DNA of 64,000 bases from Flavobacteriales bacterium UBA1494 (lineage in GTDB: Bacteria; Bacteroidota; Bacteroidia; Flavobacteriales_E; Vicingaceae). Numbering within the stretch: position 1 is the first letter of the stretch; each line of letters begins with the position of its first letter. The translations under genes and the position numbers were made by a program. Below, piece after piece: positions 28,714 through 37,112 of this stretch. Under the pieces are notes generated by a model. That model was not told the origin of the DNA, did no database searches, and worked only from the letters and a program-made list of their open reading frames with translations. The stretch spans positions 62,001 to 126,000 of the forward strand of contig CAJJAT010000015.1 in assembly GCA_905182175.1 (NCBI GenBank). The letters are read 5' to 3'.

Positions 28714-28751
28714 AAAAAAGCCTCTTACTTAAAATTAAGTAAGAGGCTTTT
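28714..28751 (-). terminator. Rho-independent terminator after the exbB-exbD operon
   Basis: A perfect 15-bp stem (AAAAGCCTCTTACTT / AAGTAAGAGGCTTTT) with a 6-base centre lies 20 bp past the last exbD stop. On the minus strand it is followed by a T run. Confidence 0.85.
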
Positions 28752-28771
28752 AAATATTCTAAAAAATCTAC

Positions 28772-29248
28772 TTAATCAACAATTTTATCTGTTTTCTTAG
28801 TAGAATAATTAATCTTTAATGCATTGGCTTTTCTAAGTTCTTGCTTCACATCCGTTACAATTCCCATTTCAGCCTTCTGGTCGGCTTTAATAGAGAAAGT
28901 CATCAGGGGTACCTCTGCAGGATCTGTTTGCTCTCTTTCACCTTCTACAAAAGCAATAATATCTTTCGCAGTTGCGAAAGCATCATTTAACTGAATTCTA
29001 TCCGCAGTTCCAAATTGACTTTGTAACTGCTCTGTAGGCTCCCCAATATAAATGTAACTAACTAATGATTTTCTTTCTAGCTTATTCACCTCGGTTGCCT
29101 GTGGTGTAACCACTTTAACTTTTAAGGTAACTTCTCTCATCACGGTTGTGACCATGAAAAAAAACAATAACATAAAAACAATATCGGGTAGTGCAGCAGT
29201 ATTTACGGCTGGAATACCTCCACTCTTTTTCTTTTTAAACTTTGACAT
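28772..29248 (-). CDS. exbD: ExbD/TolR family biopolymer transport protein
   Basis: 158 residues. A short basic N-terminus (KFKKKKSGG) is followed by one transmembrane helix that starts with the conserved Asp (PDIVFMLLFFFMVTT, about 21-38) and a periplasmic domain. ExbD works with ExbB to couple proton flow to TonB. It is the last of four co-directional genes (2 bp after the other exbD). Having two exbD genes in tandem is common in Bacteroidota; the two may form mixed assemblies. Confidence 0.9.
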   Translation of the reverse strand: MSKFKKKKSGGIPAVNTAALPDIVFMLLFFFMVTTVMREVTLKVKVVTPQATEVNKLERKSLVSYIYIGEPTEQLQSQFGTADRIQLNDAFATAKDIIAFVEGEREQTDPAEVPLMTFSIKADQKAEMGIVTDVKQELRKANALKINYSTKKTDKIVD

Positions 29249-29250
29249 AG

Positions 29251-29850
29251 CTATTCTCCCATATTTTTAGGTTCTGCCTCTGAAATCCGCTGAGGATAGA
29301 CTTTTTTAACCGCTTTTAATTGCTGTTCAAATAGCTCTGTAGCCTGCGCTCCGTCTTCCAATTGTTGCATGGTTTTACCAAACTTACGTTGCGCATACTC
29401 CTCCCGAACCTCATTATACGCTCCTACTAACTCATTCTGAACTTTAATGTACATCTCGTAAGAGGTACCTCTATCATTTTGAAGTGATACAATTTGTTTT
29501 GACACCGGCATTCTCCCAAGTAATGGAACATCAGTATCTTTAAACTCTGGCATGGACTCGTCTAAAGCATCACCAACAATAAAAAGTTTGGCTTCAGCAC
29601 GTAGATTAGAAACCAACATCGGCTCACCTTCTACTAACAAATCATCGTTAGCATTTACCAAAACCTGAAAAACATTTCTTTCCCTAATCTCAGGCGGGTT
29701 CTCAAGCTCTTCTTCAATAGGCGGCGGTAACTTTCGGGTTAAACCCGTATCGACATCCATAGTAGTTGTTACCAAGAAGAAAATCAAAAGTAAGAAGGCA
29801 ATATCTGCCATCGAACCTGCATTTATTTCTGGGGATTCTCTTCTTGCCAT
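29251..29850 (-). CDS. exbD: ExbD/TolR family biopolymer transport protein
   Basis: 199 residues. N-terminus ARRESPEINAGSMADIAFLL with the conserved helix Asp (about residue 16), followed by FFLVTTTMDVDTGLTRKLPPP and a periplasmic domain longer than in the other ExbD, with an extra alpha-helical stretch near residues 125-185. It starts 6 bp after the small membrane protein gene. Confidence 0.9.
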   Translation of the reverse strand: MARRESPEINAGSMADIAFLLLIFFLVTTTMDVDTGLTRKLPPPIEEELENPPEIRERNVFQVLVNANDDLLVEGEPMLVSNLRAEAKLFIVGDALDESMPEFKDTDVPLLGRMPVSKQIVSLQNDRGTSYEMYIKVQNELVGAYNEVREEYAQRKFGKTMQQLEDGAQATELFEQQLKAVKKVYPQRISEAEPKNMGE

Positions 29851-29856
29851 CGATTT

Positions 29857-30270
29857 TTATTTAAAAAGTTTTACAAATACTGAAGAAAAGACAGAGACTA
29901 CAGCTGCAATCGCAAGAATATAAAATGCAACTAAGCCCGTACTCACCAATTTCGATTCTTCAGAACTTGATATAAATTTAGCATACTTTGGTGTCATTTC
30001 ATCACCTGCCAAGGCATAAGATATTCCAAAAACTATTGCCAATGCACCAACGCCAATTAAAGCATTTTTCGCGGCTTTAGGATCTTTGGTCATTGCTAAT
30101 ATTGGGAATATAATAGCTGAAGCTGTTGCAAGAATCATTAATAAGTAACACCAAGTCATTAGCAATTCAGTATCTACAACTCCTCCATAGAATAAAACAC
30201 CTAACAAAGCACTAACTCCAAGCAGAACATATAGTACTATAGGCAATATTTTTGATAGTCCTCCTGACAT
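29857..30270 (-). CDS. Small membrane protein in the exb operon
   Basis: 137 residues with four hydrophobic segments (about 8-28, 36-58, 71-88 and 110-133) and little else. No catalytic motif and no family recognised with certainty. It lies 2 bp after exbB and 6 bp before exbD, so it is co-expressed with the proton-channel proteins. Proteins of this type occur at the same position in other Bacteroidota exb clusters, which suggests a role in the channel complex, but this is inference. Confidence 0.65.
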   Translation of the reverse strand: MSGGLSKILPIVLYVLLGVSALLGVLFYGGVVDTELLMTWCYLLMILATASAIIFPILAMTKDPKAAKNALIGVGALAIVFGISYALAGDEMTPKYAKFISSSEESKLVSTGLVAFYILAIAAVVSVFSSVFVKLFK

Positions 30271-30272
30271 AA

Positions 30273-31145
30273 TTAAGCTTTTTTGTTTTTCAATTCATGA
30301 GCAACTAATAAGTCAATTAAACTAATAGATGCATTTTCCATATCGTTTACAATACTGTCTATTTTTGAAACGATGTAATTATAAAAGACTTGTAATATAA
30401 TTGCAACAATCAATCCAAATACAGTTGTTAAAAGTGCAATTTTAATACCTCCTGCTACTAAAGAAGGAGATATATCTCCGGCCGCTTCAATTGCATCAAA
30501 TGCTCCAATCATACCAATTACAGTTCCCATGAAACCAAGCATTGGGGCCAAAGCAATAAACAATGAAATCCAAGAAACTCCTTTCTCTAGCATTCCCATT
30601 TGAACACTTCCGTAAGAAACAACTGATTTCTCAACCATTTCAACACCTTCATGACTTCTATCTAAACCCTGGTAAAAAATACTTGCTACAGGACCACTTG
30701 TATTTCTACAAACTTCTTTAGCAGCATCCACTCCACCTGAGTTAAGAGCATCTTCAACATTTGCTAGTAATTTAGTTGAATTGGTAGTTGCCATATTCAA
30801 GTAAATGATTCTTTCAATTACAATTGCCAAACCTAAGATAAGGCATAACAATACAATTCCCATAAACTCTGGGCCACCTTCAATAAATTTTTCTTTTAAA
30901 ACTTGGTGAAAAGATTTATCTGCTTCTAGTGCAGCAGCCTCAGCTTCTTGTTCAGCAACAGCTTCAGCCTCCATCTTAGCTTGTTCCGCAGCAGCTTCAG
31001 CTTCCTGAGCAACTTTTTCAGCAGCCATAGCAGCAGAATCTACCATTTCAGTCGTAGCATCATCGCCGTCCTGTGCAAGTGTGCTATTGCTAACTCCAAA
31101 AGTTAAAAAGGATGCAAGAGCAAATAAAGTAAGTAACTTTTTCAT
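30273..31145 (-). CDS. exbB: MotA/TolQ/ExbB proton channel family protein
   Basis: 290 residues. A cleavable-type signal peptide (MKKLLTLFALASFLTFG, ending near LAQ) precedes an Ala/Glu-rich coiled-coil segment (about 35-78), a transmembrane helix (about 95-113), and the ExbB core with two more helices (ISLFIALAPMLGFMGTVIGMIGAFDAI and IKIALLTTVFGLIVAIILQVF). ExbB forms the channel that energises TonB. The signal peptide plus Ala/Glu extension is unlike enterobacterial ExbB but seen in Bacteroidota. First gene of the operon; no TonB gene adjacent. Confidence 0.92.
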   Translation of the reverse strand: MKKLLTLFALASFLTFGVSNSTLAQDGDDATTEMVDSAAMAAEKVAQEAEAAAEQAKMEAEAVAEQEAEAAALEADKSFHQVLKEKFIEGGPEFMGIVLLCLILGLAIVIERIIYLNMATTNSTKLLANVEDALNSGGVDAAKEVCRNTSGPVASIFYQGLDRSHEGVEMVEKSVVSYGSVQMGMLEKGVSWISLFIALAPMLGFMGTVIGMIGAFDAIEAAGDISPSLVAGGIKIALLTTVFGLIVAIILQVFYNYIVSKIDSIVNDMENASISLIDLLVAHELKNKKA

Positions 31146-31488
31146 AATTTAATAATTAGTGATTCAGATTTAGTTTTAACGTTTAAGATTTTCCTGATAT
31201 TGTTTGCGAATTTAATAGTCTTTGAGCAATTGTTATAATTTATTTCAAAATATTACTGATAAAGATAAAATACCGTCTACAAAATAATTTTTTCATCTTT
31301 TTAAAAGACCCCTCTACTTCTTCGCATACATGGGAATAAGATAAGTAATACTGCTGTAAACGTTGTAAGCTCGAAACCCTATTTCAGATTTATATTTAAA
31401 AACCTTTTAACTTTTGACCCTTCAACAAATTGACGAAACATGTGATATTTCATCTAAAAGAACGCTTCTTTCTTCCCGATATTTTATG
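31146..31488. other. Gap between exbB and tRNA-Ser without a recognised gene
   Basis: 343 bp, very AT-rich. It should hold the leftward exb promoter, but no exact TAnnTTTG was found on the minus strand. The open frame crossing the tRNA on the plus strand is an artefact. Confidence 0.5.
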
Positions 31489-31575
31489 CGGAGAGGAAGG
31501 GATTCGAACCCCCGATACGGTTGCCCGTATACATGCTTTCCAAGCATGCGCCTTAAGCCACTCGGCCACCTCTCC
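31489..31575 (-). tRNA. tRNA-Ser (anticodon GGA)
   Basis: On the minus strand the sequence folds as an 87-nt class II tRNA. The 7-bp acceptor stem is GGAGAGG (31575-31569) with CCTCTCC (31496-31490), discriminator G at 31489. The D arm is CCGAGTGGCTTAAGG, the anticodon loop CTTGGAAAG (anticodon GGA, reading UCC/UCU), the long variable arm TACGGGCAACCGTA, and the T arm GGGGGTTCGAATCCC. The CCA end is not encoded (GCA follows). Confidence 0.97.
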
Positions 31576-31620
31576 CTAATTTCCCGTAATTGGCTGCCCA
31601 AAAACGGCTTGCCAAATTAA

Positions 31621-31628
31621 CAAATTTA
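31621..31628 (-). promoter_or_regulatory. Candidate -7 element (TAAATTTG) for tRNA-Ser
   Basis: Minus-strand TAAATTTG, 45 bp upstream of the tRNA 5' end. It matches TAnnTTTG. No -33 TTG at the standard spacing. Confidence 0.3.
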
Positions 31629-31681
31629 ATCCCTACATCGGCAAGCTACGTGTATTAACATTTTGTTAAAATGCCAAGCAG

Positions 31682-32710
31682 CTATGAAATTTCTCCTCGA
31701 ATATTAACGTTAACGTAGTTTATTTTTTCCATAGCAGTTAATTCATCGCAAGATAAAAGATACATTAATTTCGTTATAGCCGCTTCAAAAGTCATGTCTC
31801 TGCCACTAATTACACCGGCTTGTTCTAAATGTACTCCTGTTTCATACTTTCCTTGAATAACACTTCCTGTTGTGCACTGCGTTACGTTTAGCACTATTAC
31901 TCCTCTTTCGTTTAGCCCTGTAATTTCTTCTGCAAACCATGAGTCAGAAGGCACATTCCCACTCCCAAAGGTTTCAAGGATTAACCCTTTCAAGCTTGGT
32001 AAATTGGCAATTGCCTGAAAAACATCTCTGCGCAAACCGGGAAAGACTTTGATCGAAGCTACATTGTCTATAATATTTTTTCTTGCAATCAATCTTGCAT
32101 CTTCCCATTTCCTAATCGCATAGCGGTTGTACTTTATGTGTACACCAGCTTCAGCTAGGAGAGGATAATTTGGCGATTGAAAAGCCTCAAAATTTTCTGC
32201 ACTTACCTTCGTTGTTCGATTTGCGCGATACAAAGAATATTCAAAATACAAGGCAACCTCAGGTACAATGGGTCTTCCATTTTCTCTAGCAGCAGCAATT
32301 TCTATGGCAGTAATTAAATTCTCTTTGCCATCTGTCCTAATTTTTCCAATTGGGAGTTGGCTGCCTGTGAAGATTATTGGTTTATTGACATTCTCTAATA
32401 AAAAACTAATTGCTGAAGCAGTGTAAGCCATCGTATCGGAACCGTGCATAATGACAAAGCCATCAAATTCAGAATAATTTTCTTCTATCAGTTCTAAAAG
32501 CTCTCTCCAAATGATGATGCTCATATTAGAGGAGTCAATAGGTACCTTCAAAGACTTCACCGTAATATTGCACTCGAGCTTTTTAAGCTCTGGAATCTCC
32601 TTTTCTAATTGATCAAAATTTAGGGGGTGCAACGCGCCACTTTCAGCATCTTCAACCATTCCGATTGTTCCGCCAGTATAAATCAGTAATAACTCTGCTA
32701 CTTTACTCAT
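31682..32710 (-). CDS. ansA: Type I L-asparaginase
   Basis: Hydrolyses asparagine to aspartate and ammonia in the cytoplasm. 342 residues, no signal peptide. Active-site threonine motifs: IYTGGTIGM near residue 10 and MHGSDTMAYTASA near residue 88, followed by FTGSQLPIG. Length and lack of an export signal fit the EcAI-like cytoplasmic class. The ATG overlaps the tatD stop by 4 bp, so the two are translationally coupled. Confidence 0.93.
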   Translation of the reverse strand: MSKVAELLLIYTGGTIGMVEDAESGALHPLNFDQLEKEIPELKKLECNITVKSLKVPIDSSNMSIIIWRELLELIEENYSEFDGFVIMHGSDTMAYTASAISFLLENVNKPIIFTGSQLPIGKIRTDGKENLITAIEIAAARENGRPIVPEVALYFEYSLYRANRTTKVSAENFEAFQSPNYPLLAEAGVHIKYNRYAIRKWEDARLIARKNIIDNVASIKVFPGLRRDVFQAIANLPSLKGLILETFGSGNVPSDSWFAEEITGLNERGVIVLNVTQCTTGSVIQGKYETGVHLEQAGVISGRDMTFEAAITKLMYLLSCDELTAMEKINYVNVNIRGEIS

Positions 32711-33477
32711 GGCTTAAATATTTGAAGTGCATTTTTAGTTGTTTGAGCTGCCACCTCAGCTACAGAAACTTCGAATATATCCGAAACTTTATCTGCTACA
32801 TTAACCAAATAAGCGCTTTCATTGCGTTTACCGCGGAACGGAGCTGGCGCTAAATATGGAGCATCTGTTTCTAAAACAAGGTCCTTTAGCTTCAACTTTT
32901 TTATAACTTTATCTAGCCCAGAATTTTTAAAAGTAACTACTCCACCTATTCCTAACTTGAAATCGCCATAGTTTAAAATGTGCTGAGCTTGTTCTAATGA
33001 GCCAGTGAAACAATGAAACACGCCTTTCATACCGTCATCATTTAGGTCGTCCATGATGGTTAAAATTTCATCAAAAGCCTCACGGCAATGAATATCAATT
33101 GGCAAATTCAACTCTTTAGCCCATTCAATTTGTTTTCGAAAAGCCATCTCTTGTTCTACTTGGAAACTTTTATCCCAGTAAAGGTCCATTCCAATCTCTC
33201 CAACAGCTATGTACTTGTTAGTTTTCAACTCTTGCTCTACTAACTGCAACTCTTGCTCCACATTTTCATTCACCGAACAAGGGTGCAATCCCATCATAGC
33301 AAAACAATTCTTAGGAAACCGCTGAACTAAATTATTCATTCCTTCAATAGAAGTCGCGTCTATATTTGGCATAAAAAACTGCTTAACCCCTGCATCTATT
33401 GCCTCTTGAATCCGCTCTTCTCTATCTTCATTAAATTTTTCGGAATATAAATGGGTGTGTGTATCGATTAAGTGCAT
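32707..33477 (-). CDS. tatD: TatD family metal-dependent DNase
   Basis: 256 residues with the complete TatD metal ligands: DTHTHLY at the start, GEIGMDLYWD near residue 94, HCREAFDE near 131, HCFTG near 155 and ETDAPYLAP near 203. TatD enzymes are 3'-5' exonucleases; some act as D-aminoacyl-tRNA or other hydrolases. First gene of the tatD-ansA pair. Confidence 0.93.
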   Translation of the reverse strand: MHLIDTHTHLYSEKFNEDREERIQEAIDAGVKQFFMPNIDATSIEGMNNLVQRFPKNCFAMMGLHPCSVNENVEQELQLVEQELKTNKYIAVGEIGMDLYWDKSFQVEQEMAFRKQIEWAKELNLPIDIHCREAFDEILTIMDDLNDDGMKGVFHCFTGSLEQAQHILNYGDFKLGIGGVVTFKNSGLDKVIKKLKLKDLVLETDAPYLAPAPFRGKRNESAYLVNVADKVSDIFEVSVAEVAAQTTKNALQIFKP

Positions 33478-33481
33478 GTGG

Positions 33482-33489
33482 CAAAAGTA
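33482..33489 (-). promoter_or_regulatory. Candidate -7 element (TACTTTTG) four bases before the tatD ATG
   Basis: Minus-strand TACTTTTG followed by CCAC and the ATG. With the usual distance from this element to the transcription start, RNA would begin at or next to the start codon, giving a leaderless message. No -33 match. Confidence 0.35.
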
Positions 33490-33543
33490 GGTTTAAGGAT
33501 AATTCTAAAAGGAGTAGATAAAATTATTTTGAGTTGAAAAGCC

Positions 33544-34566
33544 ATGCACCCTGTTTTTAATTTGGTTTATTTTGTCATCTTGAACCATACTGTCAAAATA
33601 TTAGTCATTCGCTTTAGCTCCATTGGAGATATTGTACTTACCACTCCTGTAATTCGCTGCTTAAAAAAGCAATTGGAAGGCGAGCCTGAAATTCATTTCC
33701 TTACCAAGAAAAGTTACAGCAGCTTGCTTGAGAATAACCCATATATCTCCAAAATTCATTCAATTGAAAAAAGCACAAACGAAGTAATTGAAGCATTGCA
33801 ACATGAGAAGTTTGACTACATAGTTGATTTACACAAAAACCTTCGCTCTAGTAGAGTAAAGCAAAAACTAGGAGCCCTCTCTTTTTCGTTTGACAAATTA
33901 AACTGGCAAAAATGGCTGTTGGTTAATTTGAAGATTAATCGAATGCCAGAGATTCACATTGTTGACCGCTACTTGCACTCTGTTAAAGCATTGGGGATTG
34001 AAAACGACGGCCTGGGGCTAGATTATTTCTTACCTAAAGGCATCGAAGAGAAGGAGCTTCTACCGTCAAGTTTCCCTAAAACATATGTAGGGTTAGTCTT
34101 GGGGGCAACCCATGCAACGAAGAGGCTGCCAGAGGAAAAGTTTAAAGAATTAGTGACTCTATTAGCGGCCCCTGTAGTATTAATTGGAGGGAAAGAGGAT
34201 AATCCCCTTGGTATTGAACTTGAAAAGATTCACCCTGAGCGGATATTTAATGCCGCAGGAAAAATGTCTTTAAATGAGTCTGCTGTATTATTAAAAAAAG
34301 CCTCTACCGTAATCACTCATGACACGGGAATGATGCACATTGCAGCTGCATTTCAGAAAAAAATTATTTCAATTTGGGGAAATACCGCTCCTGAATTTGG
34401 AATGTATCCTTATTTGAACGATGAAAATAAAAGCTCGTTTACAGTGATTGAAAACAACAATTTAAGTTGTCGCCCGTGTTCCAAAATTGGGTTTGACAAA
34501 TGCCCGAAAGGACATTTTAAATGCATGGAAGATCTTGATTTAGGTGGAATAGAAAATGCACTCTAG
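33544..34566 (+). CDS. Glycosyltransferase family 9 (heptosyltransferase-like)
   Basis: 340 residues. GT9 enzymes add heptose to the LPS inner core. Motifs: ILVIRFSSIGDIVLTTPVIRCL, then FDYIVDLHKNLRS, GLVLGATHATKRLPEEKF near residue 185 and ITHDTGMMHIAAAF near 258. The family normally begins just before KILVIRFSS, so the first ~15 residues (from the ATG at 33544) may not be translated; a TTG at 33580 is an alternative start. It may use the ADP-heptose that rfaE2 helps make. It overlaps the convergent thioesterase gene by 4 bp. Confidence 0.88.
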   Translation: MHPVFNLVYFVILNHTVKILVIRFSSIGDIVLTTPVIRCLKKQLEGEPEIHFLTKKSYSSLLENNPYISKIHSIEKSTNEVIEALQHEKFDYIVDLHKNLRSSRVKQKLGALSFSFDKLNWQKWLLVNLKINRMPEIHIVDRYLHSVKALGIENDGLGLDYFLPKGIEEKELLPSSFPKTYVGLVLGATHATKRLPEEKFKELVTLLAAPVVLIGGKEDNPLGIELEKIHPERIFNAAGKMSLNESAVLLKKASTVITHDTGMMHIAAAFQKKIISIWGNTAPEFGMYPYLNDENKSSFTVIENNNLSCRPCSKIGFDKCPKGHFKCMEDLDLGGIENAL

Positions 34567-35069
34567 CCGAAAAGCGCCTTTAATTCCGTTGCTGCCTCAG
34601 GCTTCATTTTTCCAGCTAAAATCAAACTCAATTGTCTCCTTCTTAAAGCCCCGTTGAATCTTTCTATCTCTAACTCAGTTTCAGGTATCAATTCAGGCAC
34701 GTCAATCGGACTTCCATTTTGGTCGACCGCCACAAAGGTGTAAATAGCCTCGTTAGATTTTTTTCGCTTTCCATTCGGCAAGTCAACATACACGTCTAAA
34801 TAAACTTCCATAGATGACGTAAAGGCTCTTGAAACTTTGGCTTCAATGGTCACTATATCTCCTAATTTAATTGGTTGACTAAACGATACATGGTTCACAG
34901 AGGCTGTAACTACCACTCTTTGCGAATGACGCTGAGCAGAAATTCCTGCACTAATATCCATCCAGCTCAATAATTGTCCTCCCATTAAATTTGCCAATAC
35001 GTTGGTATCGTTTGGTAAAACTATTTTAGAAGTTTGGGCAAAGGTATCTTTCGCAATTCTTGATTTCAT
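34563..35069 (-). CDS. Acyl-CoA thioesterase (hotdog fold)
   Basis: 168 residues with one hotdog domain: NVLANLMGGQLLSWMDISAG (the catalytic Asp lies in the helix), followed by VVTASVNHVSFSQPIKLGD and beta strands up to AIYTFVAVD. It resembles the YciA/BACH group, which hydrolyses a broad range of acyl-CoAs. The C-terminal ~40 residues are helical and charged. Confidence 0.88.
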   Translation of the reverse strand: MKSRIAKDTFAQTSKIVLPNDTNVLANLMGGQLLSWMDISAGISAQRHSQRVVVTASVNHVSFSQPIKLGDIVTIEAKVSRAFTSSMEVYLDVYVDLPNGKRKKSNEAIYTFVAVDQNGSPIDVPELIPETELEIERFNGALRRRQLSLILAGKMKPEAATELKALFG

Positions 35070-35073
35070 CCAG

Positions 35074-35081
35074 CAAAATTA
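35074..35081 (-). promoter_or_regulatory. Candidate -7 element (TAATTTTG) four bases before the thioesterase ATG
   Basis: Minus-strand TAATTTTG followed by CTGG and the ATG, the same spacing as at tatD. Suggests a leaderless or nearly leaderless transcript. No -33 match. Confidence 0.35.
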
Positions 35082-35148
35082 CTGAAAGCAACGCTAGAAT
35101 AATGAGTTTGAAACATTGAATTAATGAAGAGATTTTGAAATAAAAGAC

Positions 35149-36213
35149 TTAAAACTCTTTTGCTAAAAGCCACGCTGCTTTTAACTCTTCTTCCTTTACT
35201 TTAGCCAATAACTGACGAGCATCAGCATCTACTACAAAACTCCCATAACTAACCGCATGCAAGTTTTTAAATTCTCCCAACAATCGCGCATCATAGCCCT
35301 TTCTAACTAGTTTTTTAACTAGTTTTTCTGCGTTACGTTTATTAGAAAAACAACCTCCCATAACGTGAAATTTAAGGTTCTGATTTACTACTTCTTCAGC
35401 TACCTTTGTATTGTCAATTTTAGCCTCAATTTCTTTTTTTCTGTTATCTACCCAAAGATTCGTTCGCTCCTCTTTTGAAACTTCATACTTGAACAGTCCT
35501 TCTTTCAATTCAACGTTTTCAACTGCTTCGTCCAAATCATTAAAGTCAGTGGCTTCTCTCTCCTCAAATCTTGATAATTCCTTGCTCGTATCAAACAGAC
35601 TCGAATATTGAATAGCCGATGTATCAATTACATTGTATTGCAGATTAACAAAGTATGTGCCTACCAATAAAACTAGAAACATTGCGGCTGCAGGCCAAAA
35701 AATAGATCTTCGCTTTTTTTCTTCCTCTTGAACAATTGGAATAACCTTTTTAATCTCTTTTTTAATTCGCTCCTCTGAACCTACTCTGATAATTGGCTGA
35801 ACTCTCATCGTTCCTAACCCAAAAGAGTCTAACAAAAACTCGTTTTTCTCTTCCGCAATGAATTGAATATTTCTCTCAGGGTCTAAGAAAAGAGTACCTA
35901 CTTTTTCAATTTTGATTTTATCGCCTTTATTTAGCCCTTCAATTGACTGGTCTACAAAGGACTTAATCAACTCATTGGCTTCAGCGTAACTTAAACTTTG
36001 CTTTTCAGCAATGTGATTGCTCAATAACCCATCATTACTTTTCAGGTTCTTATTGAAAGAAATTTTCTTCGATGGCGGAGTTATTTTATGCTGAATCGGT
36101 TGAATCTTTGCAGAGGCGTAATTGGCTACAAAACCTCCAAAATCAGGTATTACAACACAATCGTAGCTGTACAATAAGTCAGAAATATATACGTCGATTT
36201 TGATGTTTTGCAT
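35149..36213 (-). CDS. HU-CCDC81-like and SPOR domain membrane protein
   Basis: 354 residues. The N-terminus (about 1-135) fits the tandem HU-CCDC81_bac domains of Bacteroidota: VYISDLLYSYDCVVIPDFGGFV, then GLLSNHIAEKQSLSYAEANE and KIEKVGTLFLD. One transmembrane helix (about 173-190: FWPAAAMFLVLLVGTYFV) follows. A linker leads to a C-terminal SPOR domain (about 278-354: FHVMGGCFSNKRNAEKLVKKL). SPOR domains bind denuded peptidoglycan at division sites. The HU-like part would face the cytoplasm, so the protein may connect division machinery or DNA to septal peptidoglycan; that link is inference. Confidence 0.88.
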   Translation of the reverse strand: MQNIKIDVYISDLLYSYDCVVIPDFGGFVANYASAKIQPIQHKITPPSKKISFNKNLKSNDGLLSNHIAEKQSLSYAEANELIKSFVDQSIEGLNKGDKIKIEKVGTLFLDPERNIQFIAEEKNEFLLDSFGLGTMRVQPIIRVGSEERIKKEIKKVIPIVQEEEKKRRSIFWPAAAMFLVLLVGTYFVNLQYNVIDTSAIQYSSLFDTSKELSRFEEREATDFNDLDEAVENVELKEGLFKYEVSKEERTNLWVDNRKKEIEAKIDNTKVAEEVVNQNLKFHVMGGCFSNKRNAEKLVKKLVRKGYDARLLGEFKNLHAVSYGSFVVDADARQLLAKVKEEELKAAWLLAKEF

Positions 36214-36326
36214 GGGTGCGAAGATAAATTTTAAAATGGAGAATAAAGAATGAAGAATGAAGAATTTTTATAAACTCCATCAATTTTATATTTCTAACCC
36301 CTACTTACTCGCTTCAAACTTCAATT

Positions 36327-37070
36327 TCACTCAAATTCCATTTTCAACAATTCCTCTAAATCCTTCGGTGTATCAATAGCGAAGGCTTCTTCTTCTGTAA
36401 TTGCGGTCTTAATTCTATAGCCACCTTCTATCCAACGCAACTGCTCTAAACTTTCTACCTTTTCAAGTCTACTCGGTTTTAGTTTACAAATCTCTTTGAG
36501 CGTTTCTAATCGATAAGCATACATTCCAATGTGCTTGTAAAAGTTAAACTCCTCGTTCCAATTTTCTTTTTCCACTCCTCTCAAATATGGTATGCATTGG
36601 CGGCTAAATAAAATAGCAAAGTCGTCATCGTCGATAACTACCTTTGGCTTATTTGCATCCCACAATGTTTTTTTATCTTGAATTAACTTTACTAAAGTGG
36701 CAATCTCTGTGTTTTCTTGTGAGAAACAAGAAAGAATTAAATTAATTTGATCTGGAGAGATTAGGGGCTCATCACCTTGAATGTTTACAACTACGTCAAA
36801 TTCCATATCCAATTTAAGCACTGCTTCTAAACAACGGTCTGTTCCACTTTGATGGTATTCTGCAGTCATTACCACTTCTCCTCCAAAAGCTTTTACCGCG
36901 TCATAAATTCTTTGGTCATCTGTAGCAACTACAACATGGTCTAAAGCTCTAGCTGTTTTAGCTTGCTCATAAACTCTCTGTATCATGGACTTCCCTCGAA
37001 TATCGACTAAAGGTTTAGCTGGGAATCGAGTAGAAGCGTATCTTGCGGGAATTATACCAATTGAGTTCAT
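36327..37070 (-). CDS. kdsB: 3-deoxy-manno-octulosonate cytidylyltransferase
   Basis: Activates Kdo as CMP-Kdo for LPS synthesis. 247 residues, normal length. Motifs: IPARYASTRFPAKPLVDIRG at the start, VVATDD near 48, VNIQGDEPLI near 95 and YKHIGMYAYR near 185. Transcribed away from dprA, with a 42-bp gap between the two starts. The 113-bp gap on its 3' side holds only a short AGAATGA repeat (about 36247-36264). Confidence 0.95.
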   Translation of the reverse strand: MNSIGIIPARYASTRFPAKPLVDIRGKSMIQRVYEQAKTARALDHVVVATDDQRIYDAVKAFGGEVVMTAEYHQSGTDRCLEAVLKLDMEFDVVVNIQGDEPLISPDQINLILSCFSQENTEIATLVKLIQDKKTLWDANKPKVVIDDDDFAILFSRQCIPYLRGVEKENWNEEFNFYKHIGMYAYRLETLKEICKLKPSRLEKVESLEQLRWIEGGYRIKTAITEEEAFAIDTPKDLEELLKMEFE

Positions 37071-37112
37071 AATTTGAATACTTTTAACGAAAATAGCTAA
37101 TTTCAGGAATAC

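Noticed and set aside
28429-28751. Small RNA gene between the two hairpins
   Set aside because: Both hairpins are placed as ordinary terminators of the flanking operons; no promoter was seen between them.
31414-31620. Plus-strand open frame of 68 codons with [19 protein letters not shown]
   Set aside because: It is the antisense reading of tRNA-Ser, a well-known false protein in annotations.
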